From Silurus meridionalis (lineage: Eukaryota; Chordata; Actinopteri; Siluriformes; Siluridae), in assembly GCF_014805685.1 (NCBI RefSeq), contig NC_060911.1, positions 10,394,712-10,458,711 on the forward strand: a stretch of DNA of 64,000 bases, written 5' to 3'. The notes under the pieces are model-generated. The model was given only the letters and a program-made list of their open reading frames with translations. It was not told the origin of the DNA and searched no databases. The position numbers and the translations under genes are program-made. Shown piece after piece: positions 1-63,129 of this stretch (positions are counted from its first letter, which is position 1; each line of letters begins with the position of its first letter).

Positions 1-894
1 GGGAATCAATACAGCCCTGATATTAGAGAGAGAGAGAGAGAGGTGTTGCCGGGAAAAGAAAGAATTTTGGAAGTGAAAAGCATTAAAGAAATAAAGCAGG
101 TTAAATGTGTGAAGAACATGAGAAAGATTTTGAATAAAGGAATAAAGTAGAGTCTGAAGAAAAGAAAAGGAGTAAGAGAAAAAGGAAAGTAGAGAAAAAA
201 CAAACAGGAAGGAACGATTCAGGCGAGAGAGGGATAATGGGTTTGATGCGAGAAAGGAATAGAGTAAATTAAATAACAGAAGGGAAAGAAGAGAGAACTG
301 AAGAGAAGGACAGAATGAAGAGATAGGTGGAAGAAACAGAAGGGAGAGAGAGAGAGTTTCAGTATTGTATTGATCAGGCTCTTATTATCAGAGCCATAAA
401 CACTGCAGCATATGAGACTTGCGTGTGTGTGGGTGAGTGAGTGATAGTGTTTACTGGTGCTCTGTATTGGTGAATTCTATTACAGAGATAGGTGTAGGGG
501 CTCAGAAAGAGATAACACAAACACACACACTAATGATTTGATTCTGATTTTATAGTGAATCGCTGCAATCGTTTTTTTTAACCTTGTTGGTTTGGTTCTA
601 TTTATTGTTTTATTTTCAAACTGTTCAATATAATTTTACTCCATCTTCAGAAGATAAGATTCCCAAAATCCAAGATCCATTCCAGGTAAAAAACAGTAAA
701 AAACAGATCCATTCCAGGTAAAAAACAGTACCAAAAATACATAAATTAAGTAATCTAGTTTACATAAATAATAATTTAATACAATTACATTCTGCATATG
801 TTGTTTCTCCATCATTGAACATTTAAAGCTCTGGAATGGAGGAGTTGGTGTTGAATCTATAATGATTTCAGATGCTAATTTATGAGTTGCTCAT

Positions 895-1290
895 GTCTGC
901 TGTAGAGGTCTGCTGGTGTCTATAGAGAACTGTTGAAGACTGTAGGAGTCTGCTGAAGTCTATTGGGGTCTGTTGAAGTCTGTAAAGGACTGTAGATGTC
1001 TGCTGAAGATTGTAGGGGTCTGCTGAGATCTTTAGAATTCTGTAGGGGTCTGCTGAGATCTTTAGAATTCTGTAGGGGTCTGCTGAAGTCCTGTAGGGGT
1101 CTGCTGAGGTCTGTAGGGGTCTGCTGAAGTCTGTATATGTCTGCCGAAAACTGTAGGGGTCTGCTGAAGTCTGTAGGGGTTTGCCGAAGTCTGTAGGGGT
1201 CTGCTAAAGTCTGTAGAGGACCGTAGAGGTCTGCTGAAGACTGCAGGGGTCTGCTGAGATCTCTAGAGGTCTGCTGAAGACTGGAGGCAT
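895..1290. repeat. minisatellite, GTCTGCTGAAGTCTGTAGGG-type unit of about 20-21 bp
   Basis: About 18 diverged tandem copies of a unit reading GTCTGCTGAAGTCTGTAGGG. The same unit recurs at 3090-3175 on the other side of a LINE relic, suggesting the LINE was inserted into, or later flanked by, one array. Confidence 0.85.
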
Positions 1291-1299
1291 CTGAAGACA

Positions 1300-2470
1300 T
1301 TGTATATACATCTGTACAGAAGTTATACTCAGCGATTATACAGTGTTCTAACAGTGTAGTGTAGAGTTCAGTAGTGTGATGCTGGATGGTAAAAAGCTGG
1401 CTCTGAAATTGCTGGTTCCGGTATGTTCCTGTTTCTCCTTCTTGATGGAAGCAGCTTAAACAGTTTGTGACTGGGATGTGAGGAGACCTTGATGATGATT
1501 TGATGCCAGTAATGCGTTGCCCTTTGCAGTGCTTTATGCTCACAAACTGTGGAGTCTTCGTACCATACAGTAGTGGAGTTGGTCAGGATGCTCTCGATGA
1601 TGCACCAGTAAAAACTCTGATGTGTTCTGGAGCCAGGACAGATCCTCAGGGATGTGAACTTCCAAGAACTTAAAGCAGGAGACCCTCTCTACCTCAGTTC
1701 CATTAATATAGACTCTGTCTTCTGCTAGATTTACAAAAGTTCACAATGAGCTCTTTAGTTTTCATAGTATTGGGGGTCAGGTTGTTGGTGGCACACCATG
1801 CAGTCAGGTTTCGGATCTCTTCCCTGTAGGCCAATTCGTAGTCATTGCTGATCTGGCCGACCACGGTGGTGTCATCTGCATACTTGATGAAGATGTTGGC
1901 GTTATGCAGAAGAGCACAGTCATGGGTGAACAGGGAGTAGAGTAGTGGGCTCAGAACACAGCCCTGTGGGATGCCAGTGTTCAGAATGAGGGTTGAGGAA
2001 ACCTATGTCTGTTGGTGAGAAACAGAATCCATGTGCTGGTGTTGGTGTTGTTTTTATCCAGGTGGGTGAGGGCTGAATAAAGAGCCGTGAAACCTGCATC
2101 CTCTGTCGACCTGTTTGGGCAATAGGCAAACTGGTTTGGGTCCAGTGTAGGTGGCAGGCCCACAAATGAGGTGTTTTAGAACCGGTTTCTCAAAGCACTT
2201 CATAACAACAGGGGTGAGTGCAACTGGTCAATAATCATTCAGGCATTCTGCAACTGAGTGTTTAGGCACTGGTATGATGTTTGTAGTCTTTAGGCATGTG
2301 GGAATTGTGGTTTGGGCCAGTGACAAGTTGAAAATGTCAGTGAAGACCTGTGCCAAAACCAGATGATGTGTAAATGTCCATGTCTCTGTGTGAGTCCATT
2401 GTGGCTTTTGAGGCAAACATGTTCCAGTCAGTATCCTGAAACTGTTGCTATAAAGAAGAAATGGCCCCCT
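1300..2470 (-). pseudogene. LINE reverse transcriptase relic, YADD type
   Basis: On the - strand broken frames read [19 protein letters not shown] and CLNDY (2228-2330), [13 protein letters not shown] (2080-2140), QGCVLSPLLYSLFTHDC-like residues (1910-1980), NANIFIKYADDTTVVGQIS (around 1840-1895, catalytic YADD at 1871-1882), then the C-terminal piece HCKGQRITGIKSSSRS (1490-1540). Several frameshifts and an internal loss between the FAY-PN and GIP blocks show it is dead. It resembles fish Jockey-superfamily elements (L2/Rex1-like); I cannot assign the family firmly. Sequence up to about 2760 may be its 5' part. Confidence 0.8.
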
Positions 2471-3089
2471 TTGACCATACCTTTATTGTCCCCACAGCTG
2501 GTTTCACCCGTTTGAGCAGTGGTGTGTATTTGTGTAGCATGAACAAAGAGAGGTGATCAGACATGCATTTAATCATCAAATACTCTATATGAGTAGAGCA
2601 ATGACTTTCAGTTAAAAGTGCGTGCACAGACCTCCACCTTTGCTCTTACCAGCTCAATGCCGTTGCTGGGAATGTTGTCGTTAAGCCATGTTTCCGGAGG
2701 AATCATGACATTCCTTAATCCGCTAGTGTGATGTTATCCGCAGCAGTTCATCCATTTTGTTTGCAAGAGACTATTCGTTAGCAAGGAAGATGCTTGGGAA
2801 AGATGGTGGATGTGGGATTAGCCGTATCCTAGCCATATTGCCGCTTTGCTTCCCCCTCCTTCGTTTACAGTCTCTGCGATTTCCTGAGGGAGTACAAAAT
2901 CCGTTAAAAGTCCTTCTCTGTAGTTGTGACCAATGTCTAGTTATGTTTGCCAGCCATATACTATATGTGCAAGGCTATTCTAAGTGATTGAACTTGCAGT
3001 TTGTGGAGAAATCACTACCAAATTGAGAGACGCTGGGCCTCGCATTGCGTACGAGCTGCCATCTTGGTCTTGTGACTTGAGTCTTCATT

Positions 3090-3175
3090 AGACCTGTAGA
3101 GGTCTGCTGAAGTCTGTAGAGGACTGTGGTGGACTGTAGAGGTCTGCTGAAGTCTGTAGAAGTCTGCTTTAGACT
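3090..3175. repeat. short minisatellite block, same unit as 895-1290
   Basis: Four to five copies of GTCTGCTGAAGTCTGTAGA, matching the array on the far side of the LINE relic. Confidence 0.75.
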
Positions 3176-3439
3176 GAGATGATCCGACTCTTTGTTGTAA
3201 ATCACTTTTTTTATTCTTTTGTTCCAATCACATCTCCACTGAATATGATTAACAGCTGATCAACTTCGAGTCAAACCTTCACACAGTTCAATCCAGGCAG
3301 CTAAACTACCTGTAAACATCGACTCATTCACAGACGACGCATGACCAGTGTGACGCGCGAGTGTGCGCTAACATATGGACATCATCAGCTGTTCAGAAGC
3401 TGTTAATATGCTGTGGTTTGACACTTTGTTTCTGTTTCC

Positions 3440-3791
3440 TGCCACTGTGTTGTATATACTCACACACACATTGTGCTATGTTTTCATTACTGCATCGTAA
3501 AATCCCCTAAACACACACACACACACGCAATATAAGCCTGAGATTTGTGGTAGCTAACACACTGTCTGTAATCAACACCCAGAATTAGTGTTAGCATGCA
3601 ACTATATGATGATACAAACACACACACACACACACACACACATAAACTCTTACTTGCTAACATTTGATGATCCACAGACACAAAAACATACACACACAGT
3701 AGGAGCTAGCTAATGTCTGCACGTTAATCCATGTTTACTTCTCAAGTCTCCAGGTGGATGAAGAGGAAAAATTAGATGACTAGAAGACAGC

Positions 3792-3837
<46 letters not shown>
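3440..3837. repeat. cluster of CA microsatellites and a (CT)n tract
   Basis: Short CA tracts at about 3462, 3511 and 3618-3642, and a 42-bp (CT)n at 3796-3837. Confidence 0.9.
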
Positions 3838-3839
<2 letters not shown>

Positions 3840-4309
3840 GATGTTTGTACGTGCCTCTCAAGTGTTTATGGCTAAAGCCAGCCATTAATGGCGCTCGTTA
3901 TGAAGCTAACATAAATAGTCGCTGGCTGATCTTTCTGTTATGACAAACTGTAATGCTTTAAGCATTTTTTCTCTGTGTGTGTATGTGTGTGAGAAACCTT
4001 ATAAACCCATTTATGGCTTACATAGGTCAGAGTGTGTGAGAGGAGGACTTGCATCAGAGAGAATAAAAAATGACAGGAACAATGTCAATCTGTTAATCCC
4101 TAATGAAGAGGAGACGAGCCGCCTCGCCTCACACTCAACACCGGCAGTGCAGCGTTCACATGTCCTAAACAGCAAGAAGAACGAATGAGTGAAAATAAAT
4201 GGAATCAAAGAGAAATTTAGCTGAAATATCACAATGAAGGGCAAAGAAAACTACAAGAAAATATGAAAAATTAAATGTGAGTGAAAAAATAAAATGCAGG
4301 CGTTACTGA

Positions 4310-4560
4310 TAGGATTAACTAGAATTGAAGGGGGAAAGGAAGCTAGGAGCAAAGATGGGAAGCAACAATATCGGGGAACACCACAAGGGGAAAATTAAGA
4401 ATAACGAAACAGTAAACATGAAATAAAAATGAAAAACCATTAAAAAGAATGAAGGGAGAAAGAAATATAAAAATGGAAAAATAAACAAGACATTATTGGA
4501 ATTTTCGGGATGGATGGATGGATGGATGGATGGATGGATAGATAGATAGATAGATAGAGT
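4310..4560 (-). repeat. dispersed repeat ending in (GGAT)n(GATA)n, copy 1
   Basis: A (GGAT)n/(GATA)n tract (4508-4558) is joined to AT-rich sequence that, on the - strand, reads ATCCCGAAAATTCCAA and later TTCTTTTTAATGGTTTT. The same arrangement occurs on the + strand at 36680-36860, so this is a repeat family with a tetranucleotide end rather than two independent microsatellites. Confidence 0.6.
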
Positions 4561-5227
4561 AGCTAATTCTGTGTTCACAGACACAAAGTGTGATATAGTG
4601 TTTGTAATGGGATTACAGTCTAATCCTCTAATTCACTGTTATAGTTCCTCTGTTACACACACGTGAGGCCTCTATTTACCCAGAGTGCTCTCGGAAAGCG
4701 ATGAGCCGATAAGGCCAGGCTCTTGAGACACACACGCGTACACAGATCTAGATTTACTTTAAGGGATTGCTGTTTAATATGAGAGATCAGTGAGATTGGT
4801 AAGAATCCATTTCCTCCTGTGTATCACTGCACAGACACCAGAGTAAACAACAGAAATCATTAGCCTCTGTCTGCACATACACACATAAACATACCGCTAT
4901 ATCACATACATTATACAATATAAACAAACATGTAAAACCATAGGTTTCGGTCTAAAAGCACATCATTATTGCCCCCCCACAAAACACACACTCAAAAAAA
5001 ATATACATGCACAGTTTCTAATCTTTACCTCTGTCCCCTTCCCCTTGAACACTATCCTCTAGACCTTTCCCATAATTCCTTATCCCAATCCACTCTCTCC
5101 TATCTCATACACCCTAAACTCTTACCCTTTTCTTTTAGCCTCCTGTCCTCTATTTACCTCCACTGCCCCAACCCTGACCACCATCCGCTTTCCCTTATCC
5201 TTTAGCTTCTATTCCATACACCTTGTG

Positions 5228-5229
<2 letters not shown>
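4560..5229. other. intron, no feature recognised
   Basis: Ordinary lrba intron sequence, pyrimidine-rich on the + strand after 5020. No exon, transposon or tandem array was recognised. Confidence 0.6.

Positions 5230-5293
<64 letters not shown>
5230..5293. repeat. (TA)n microsatellite, about 63 bp
   Basis: Uninterrupted TA repeats directly before the 28-bp minisatellite. Confidence 0.97.
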
Positions 5294-5295
<2 letters not shown>

Positions 5296-6400
5296 CCATG
5301 CCCTACAGCCTATCCTCTTCACTCTACAGCCTAAGCATATAACTGTATACCCTGCAGCATATCCTCTTAACCATACATTCTAAGGCTAACACTGTATGCC
5401 CTACAGCCTATTACCTACATCTTACAGCCTAAACCTAATGCTATATGCCCTATAGCCTATTACCTTCAGCTTACAGCCTAACCCTTACACTGTATTCCCT
5501 ACAGCCTATTACCTTCAGCTTACAGCCTAACCCTAACACTATATGCCCCACAGCCTTCTCCAAATACTATATGCCCCACAGCCTTCTCCTAACACTATAT
5601 GCCCCACATCCTTCTCCAAACACAATATGCCCCACAGTCTTTTCCTAACACTATATGCCCCACAGCCTTCTCCTAACACTATATGCCCCACAGCCTTCTC
5701 CTAACAGTATATGCCCCACAGCCTTCTCCAAACACTATATGCCCCACAGCCTTCTCCTAACACTATATGCCCCACAGCCTTCTCCTAACACTATATGCCC
5801 CACAGCCTTCTCCTAACACTATATGCCCCACAGCCTTCTCCTAACAGTATATGCCCCACAGCCTACTCCTAACACGATATGCCCCACAGCCTACTCCTAA
5901 CACTATATGCCCCACAGCCTTCTCCTAACACTATATGCCCCACAGCCTACTCCTAACACTATATGCCCCACAGCCTTCTCCTAACACTATATGCCCCACA
6001 GCCTACTCCTAACACTATATGCCCCACAGCCTTCTCCTAACACTATATGCCCCACAGCCTTCTCCTAACACTATATGCCTCACAGCCTACTCCTAACACT
6101 ATATGCCCCACAGCCTACTCCTAACACTATATGCCTCACAGCCTACTCCTAACACTATATGCCCCACAGCCTACTCCTAACACTATATGCCCTACAGCCT
6201 TCTCCTAACACTATATGCCTCACAGCCTACTCCTAACAGTATATGCCCCACAGCCTTCTCCTAACGCTATATGCCCTACAGCCTTCTCCTAACACTATAT
6301 GCCTCACAGCCTACTCCTAACACTATATGCCTCACAGCCTACTCCTAACACTATATGCCTCACAGCCTACTCCTAACACTATATGCCCTACAGATTATCC
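5294..6400. repeat. 28-bp minisatellite, about 30 regular copies plus degenerate flank
   Basis: Regular 28-bp units from about 5540 to 6390 contain ATATGCCCCACAGCCTTCTC and CTAACACT; the 5294-5540 part is a degenerate version with CCCTACAGCC. Variants (CTTC/CTAC, CCCC/CCTC) are interspersed. A new frame opens along it but codes only for the repeat. Confidence 0.95.
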
Positions 6401-6710
6401 CATACACCCTACAGCTAAAATTAAGTCATTATACCAAGAAAACTTTTTACTAACAAAGAAAATTGTTGTGATCACAGAAAAACAAGAAAGAAAAAATATT
6501 ATAATGGATGGCTTCTTGGGACTTCTGTACTTGTTGCTCTTATAGTTCTTTCAATATTCAACTTCAACTGAGATTCTGACCCTGAGCGAGCTCTGAGGGG
6601 AAAAGCAGGAGATGTGACGAGTACAGCGGTAGTGTTGACCTGGGTCAGCTCCTCCTCCTTCCGCTCTTCCTTTCTTTTCATTTCTCGATGAAAACGAAAT
6701 CAAATTTCCC

Positions 6711-6783
<73 letters not shown>

Positions 6784-6911
6784 TCCCCACAACCTCCATT
6801 CAGTGAAAGGATGTAATGAGAATATTCCTCTTGGCCGCTGGGCCTGATGGGAGTTGTTGTTTTCCATTTAACACTCTCTGACCTACAATCTGTATCTCAA
6901 TATCTGTTCAC

Positions 6912-6954
<43 letters not shown>

Positions 6955-7100
6955 TTGTTGACTCTGAGTAGTGATACAATCCCATTCTCTATTCATTCTT
7001 GTTTTTTGTTTTTTTTGTTCGCTCTCGTAGTTGTGCATCTCAGAGGAATTTGCTGTCCGGCAAACAATGGAATTGAACACACACACACACACACACACGT
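6711..7100. repeat. (GT)n and (CA)n microsatellites
   Basis: (GT)n of about 60 bp at 6716-6777, (CA)n at 6912-6952 and at 7076-7098. Confidence 0.95.
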
Positions 7101-7537
7101 GCGCAATAACAATATCCTTCCTTCACCATCACTGACCTTTCATTTTCTTATTCTTGTCCTTTTCATAGTTTGATGGATGGCTCAGTCCTCATATTTAATT
7201 GTGTGTGTGTGTGTATGTGTCCTTTTTCTTCCTTTTCTTATTGCCTCCCTTCTTTTTATTTTTTCTTCATTTCTTCCTTCCTTCCTTCCTTCCTTTTCCC
7301 ACGTCTCATTCTACTTTCCATGCTACCCTTTTTTTTCCTCCTTATATTATAGCTTATATAATTTTTTTTTTCACTTTTCCTTCCTTCTTTTAATTCCTTT
7401 GTGCCTGATGTTCCCAATCCCCCTCTCATCCTTTGCTTTGAATACCGCTTTCTTGCTCCCTATCTTTCTGATGTCCGCTTTCATTTTTTTTGTGCTAAAT
7501 CAGACATGACTCTGTGCGAGATGACGGTCTCTCTTTT

Positions 7538-7574
<37 letters not shown>

Positions 7575-7889
7575 TCGATGAGGGTGAAATTGAAACGGAA
7601 CGGATTCTTATCGACCGGGAGGTAAGATAGAAGGAGAGTGACGAGTGTGGAAGTGTTTCGCTCGGCAGTTACAAACCTGACATGGAAAGACTGTCAATAA
7701 CAGGACACGATGATCAATATTCAACCTGCTGCTCCTGAGCTCCCTCATAATAGCAGCATTTGAATTGGCAGAGAATGTTGAGTCTATGAGCAGAGACACT
7801 GTGTAACAAAAGTGACTGAGATACGAAAAGTCACCAGTAGAGGTGGTGTAGGGTGCAGGGGATTGGCTGCAGTGGCAGTAGGGCAGTTT

Positions 7890-8490
7890 GTAGGGTCAAG
7901 TTTCTCATGATCTCGACATAACGAGTTGTTTTCCCGTCATCATGACTTCTCGTGATCTTCTCTCACGATCTCGACAAAAAAGGTTTTCTCGTTATTAACA
8001 ATTATATTTCTTGTGATCTCGACATTAAAAACCACGTTCTAGAAACAGCTTCATCGCAGCATCATGGATAATCACATTCGCTTTTACGTTGATCAGGGAC
8101 TCACACTGAAATAGCTCTGTCTCTGTGACTGATTGACAACTTACACATAAAGTTTTGTCAATTCCATTGCCAGCCAGCTTGAGGGACCAGGACGTCTGCA
8201 TGGCTACCGAATGATGCACAAAGATGGTGTTTTGAACGGTTCGTGACTGATCATGAGGAAACGTACGTTATGTCAAAATTGACAAGAAAATCAAGTCGCA
8301 ATCGCGAGAATAAAACGTTGGTTATGACAAGAAAATTAAGTCGTTATCATAAGACAACGACTTTTATGTCAAGATCACAAGAAAATTAACTCATGATAAT
8401 GAGAAAACTACTAACTTCTGTTGTGGCAAAAAAGTTATGTAAAAGTTTCAAATTTCTCGTCATGATCATGTCTGAGAATCTAATAGCCTT
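7890..8490. repeat. fold-back repeat with ACAAGAAAATTAA-type subrepeats
   Basis: The left half repeats CTCATGATCTCGACA and TCTCGTGATCT; the right half repeats the complement (GACAAGAAAATTAAGTCG, ATCACAAGAAAATTAACTC) several times. The two arms are inverted around about 8200. This looks like a non-autonomous DNA element with internal subrepeats; family not identified. Confidence 0.5.
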
Positions 8491-8829
8491 TGATCGAGTT
8501 AGAAAGACAGAACGGAAGAAGGAAGGTAAGGAAGTAGCCGAGGAAGGAAGAAGAGAAGGAATAGGGAGTGAAAAGGTAAGAAAAAGTAGAAGGGAAGTGG
8601 AAGATAGGGATAAAGGAAAGAATGTAATTAGGGAAAGAAAGGAAGCAGAAAAAAGCGAAGAAATTGCGAGAAAGAAGTTGATGGAAGATCCGAAACTCCA
8701 GTTTGAGTCCGAAATCACTTCAGCGTGAGAAGCTTACAGTAATTTATCGGATCTGGAGCAGAAAGTAATATCATCCAGTGTTCTGTGAAAAGAGAGAGAG
8801 AGAGAGAGAGAGACAGAAAGAGAGAGAGA

Positions 8830-8947
8830 GAAAGAAACTGGGAAAATTGATGTGTGTGTGTGTGTGTGTGTAATGAATTCTTGCAATGTCGAACAGGTCC
8901 CTGCTGTGGTCTGAAATCTGTGTGTGTGTAAAGGATTGCTCTGTCAG

Positions 8948-8991
<44 letters not shown>

Positions 8992-9076
8992 ACACATTTG
9001 AGTGTGTATATATAACATATTTAGCTCACCCTCAGCAACCACACAGTACAAGGTTATGGGGTATTAGTGTCAAGGA

Positions 9077-9145
<69 letters not shown>
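8830..9145. repeat. (GT)n microsatellites
   Basis: (GT)n at 8850-8872, 8950-8988 and a 66-bp tract at 9079-9145, shortly upstream of the first lrba exon in the window. Confidence 0.95.
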
Positions 9146-9328
9146 TTAGAGGACTTTTCAAAACACTAAAATGCCACAGACTGAGCTCTGGGGACTTTGG
9201 CTTTTTGTGTATGTGTGCGAGTTCCTTAGATTTCACTTCAATGCGATTCTACATTTTATTTAATTGTTTTTTTTCTTCTTTCTCTCCTTCTTTCTCTCTC
9301 AACTTTTTCTTTCTCTTCTCTTTTGCAG

Positions 9329-59945
<50,617 letters not shown>

Positions 59946-59950
59946 GTGAG

Positions 59951-59953
<3 letters not shown>

Positions 59954-60014
<61 letters not shown>
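59954..60014. repeat. (CA)n next to the exon 8 donor
   Basis: CA repeats of 60 bp starting nine bases after the donor. Confidence 0.96.
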
Positions 60015-60016
<2 letters not shown>

Positions 60017-62140
60017 TTTGATGTCCTGCACAACAGACTGCCTGCCCATTAAACCCATTGTTTTAGTTTTATGTGAGCATATTTGCATGGTAGCGCTAAT
60101 GGTTAAGCTGACTGCAGGCAATTAGTGCTAAAATATTGTCATCATTATTACATCATACTCCTACTTCCCATTTTACACACAATCATAACGCTTCAAATCC
60201 TCCACATGTGATTTGCTGTTTTTTTTTTTTTTAAACACTTATTTTATGATTTGTACTAAAGCATATGACTGCTAATTGCTGTGCATAATTTTGCATATGT
60301 GTGTGTGTGTGTGTCGGGGTGATTTATGCCATGCTGAATTATAGGCTTATCTCCATGCTAACAAATGCAGTATGCATTTTTCATTTCTCTCGCCATGTCC
60401 TGCACACAAAGGGATGAAACTGCAGACCAAGCTGCGTGTTTCTGAAGGATAAAATTGCACAAAGCAAAAAACAACCTTTTTATTGTTCGACATTATATCA
60501 CACTGAGACAGATTCTTTGTGTACAAAGTGGAAATACTTTCATTTTAACTTCTATCATTTCTAACTTTACGGCGGTTTTGTTAATAATAATAATAATAAT
60601 CATAATATAATAATAGGGAAAAATGTAAAGTTAGTTTAAAGGTGTGTTCGTGTAGGTGTTATATACAGAGTCTTGTTTGTATTAAATTTGTGACTTAATA
60701 TTTGTCCTTATGACTAGAAATAAAAAGTTCCTAGTGCCATGATCACTCAGTGTCATGATTAAAATTCCAGGTTCCAAAATTCCAGGAACTTTTAAGACAG
60801 GAAATGTTTCATTGGTATTGACCAGAATTTACAGAGTTGCAGGTTAGACTATAACAGGGAAATGAAATGTAGTTAAAAAAAATAATCTTATAGGATAATT
60901 TTGGTTAAAACAACCAGATTTAATGCTATTTCAGTTACATGCACACAGCACACTTACTGCAGGGTCACTGAGGCCACGCCCCCCCAACATGGTCTGTTCA
61001 TTCTTCCATCACATTCCAACACACATCATTTCTTTTAACCTGGCTCAAAATAATGTCAAAAAAGGTCCATCTTGGCAATTTTTGCATTACATTTCTTTTT
61101 CAAATTACATAAATATTACATACATTTATGTTTAAAACTTCCTTGTGCTTTTTGAAAGTTATTGTGCAACAAAATTAAAGTAAAAAATAAATCAAAGTAA
61201 AAAATATATATATATAAAAAAATATATATATATTTAATGTATTAGTTTGCATGCATGTCAGTTATTCCCAAACAAAATGTTTATATTTATGATCATATGT
61301 GATACGGTTTATATACGTTTTGCTACATTTTAAATTAATTCCCAAATACCCAGATGAAGTTCCCATAGAAAGTTTTCAGAAATGTATCAGAAATGTTCTG
61401 TCCCTTTGCATCCCTAGTCATTATATACTAGGGTAACAAGTTTGCCAACATCTCTCATGGCTCAAGAAACATGGATTTTAGTCCACATCATCAAAATCTT
61501 TCAGTTTCTTTTGATGAACATAAATTTCATTGTTAACATTTATCCAAAATACAGTAAAATCTTTGTAACTATGAATGTCGTATTGTATTGGCGATGTTAT
61601 TGGCGGGTTTAAGAGAGGTGTCTAGGTCTCAGGTTTTTTTCCACTCAAGTCGTGAGTCTTAGACAGAATTAAGGACGTAAGATGAGATATTTCTGTGCTG
61701 CCATTGTTTTACAATTAAATTTATTTCTACGCATTTTTTACTCAAACTTTATGTTCTCTTGTTTGATTAGCAGACAGATTTCCTTCTTTTAAGGATTTGT
61801 TTGTAAAACTAAATGATGGAGAAATGGCACAGAAGACCAGAATGGAATGTTACACAATCATTTCAAGAGACGTTAGGGAGTCTTAAAGAGAAGTACTAAT
61901 ATGAAGGAGAACATCATGGGAGTTTTTTAAGAAACATTAAAGGTACAGTAGAGGAATTTTAGGATAATGTTCAGGCATCAGTCGAGTTAATGGAGTATTA
62001 AGGAAAATGTTAATCGAGTGGGTCAAGATTTTTACTAACATACTTATATACAGAATACAACTTGCAGTGAAATGTAAACCTAATTGGCTGCCCTGTGCAT
62101 TATATAAAAATAACTATAAATATGATTTAAAAAATTCTTT
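60015..62140. other. AT-rich intron, no feature recognised
   Basis: AT-rich lrba intron. No exon encoding the next BEACH segment, no tandem array and no clear transposon seen. Confidence 0.6.
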
Positions 62141-62144
62141 TTAA

Positions 62145-62290
62145 AAAATAATAAAAAATTGTATAGAGCTTTTGACAATGGACAAAGCAGCTTAACACAG
62201 ATAAAGCAGTAATATAAGTCAGTTAGTGAGGAATGTTCACTAGATAATATCAGAAGGTTTAAGAGATCAGCAGGAATTCAGAAATTTGGA
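62145..62290 (-). mobile_element. worn LINE 3' end fragment
   Basis: ATTGTATAGAGCTTTTGACA and AAAGCAGCTTAACACAGATA match the LINE 3' end in complement, with a missing internal piece. Confidence 0.5.
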
Positions 62291-62683
62291 TATTTTGAAC
62301 ATTTTCTAAATATTTCTGAACAAAAGGCAAATTTATTACCCATTAAAACATGCTTAATAAACATATTTGTTTTATCATAGTGTTACAGTGTAAATTTGCA
62401 AATAAAAGTAACTATCTGAGAAAGAAAGAGAGGTTGAAAGTTAGGGAAGGGATAAGGCAACATATGCAATTGAAACACTAATTTAAATGCAACATTTTTC
62501 CTTGGAATGGGTATAAAATCGGAGGGCACGTGTGTGTGAGTCAGGGGGACTCTAAAGTCTATAATTGCTATACTATGTCGTTTTCATGGTCACTTCCTGC
62601 AGAGGCATGACATTGATCCCTCTCATTATTATCAGGATTATACTAAAGCCTCTTCAGTGAACAACCTCAGTGTGGCCACTTTA

Positions 62684-62685
<2 letters not shown>

Positions 62686-62729
<44 letters not shown>
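62686..62729. repeat. (CA)n microsatellite
   Basis: About 44 bp of CA repeats. Confidence 0.95.
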
Positions 62730-62731
<2 letters not shown>

Positions 62732-62739
62732 TGAGACAG

Positions 62740-62840
62740 AAAAGGCGGGTGCTAGACTCGTTTCATCAGCCTCTGTGTAATTAGGGTCGTTTATTTCCGC
62801 CGCTGAATTGCAGTCTAATTAAAAACACTGGACACACAGT
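62740..62840. promoter_or_regulatory. candidate conserved regulatory segment
   Basis: Follows a CA microsatellite. Contains GTGTAATTAGGGTCGTTTAT (62775-62794), CCGCCGCTGAATTGCAG and TCTAATTAAAAACAC: two TAATTA/G sites within 50 bp in otherwise unique sequence. Confidence 0.27.
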
Positions 62841-63074
62841 GTGATGTAGTCCACATGGTTGTGCTTCACTTCTCTATAGGGGAATCTTCTCTTTATAGAG
62901 AAGGTGATACGGGGATAGGGATAATGGAAATGGTAGAGACAAGGCAATAATTCAAAGGAGACCAGAAAGTGGATCTGTGTGCATAATAGGTACTAATCAA
63001 GCGTCTTATGTCTGTAGAGTGAGTAGAAAAATATCAGATAATGCAATAGAAATAGAAATATATAATCTCCTTAA

Positions 63075-63075
<1 letters not shown>

Positions 63076-63126
<51 letters not shown>
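63076..63126. repeat. (GT)n(TA)n microsatellite
   Basis: GT repeats passing into TA repeats, ending where the Tc1-like element starts. Confidence 0.93.

Positions 63127-63129
<3 letters not shown>

Noticed and set aside
2757..2987. 76-codon + frame upstream of the LINE relic
   Set aside because: No protein family recognised; it lies in what is probably the 5' part of the LINE in antisense.
8393..8728. 111-codon + frame rich in K, R and E
   Set aside because: Purine-rich composition keeps it open; no domain, splice support or family similarity seen.
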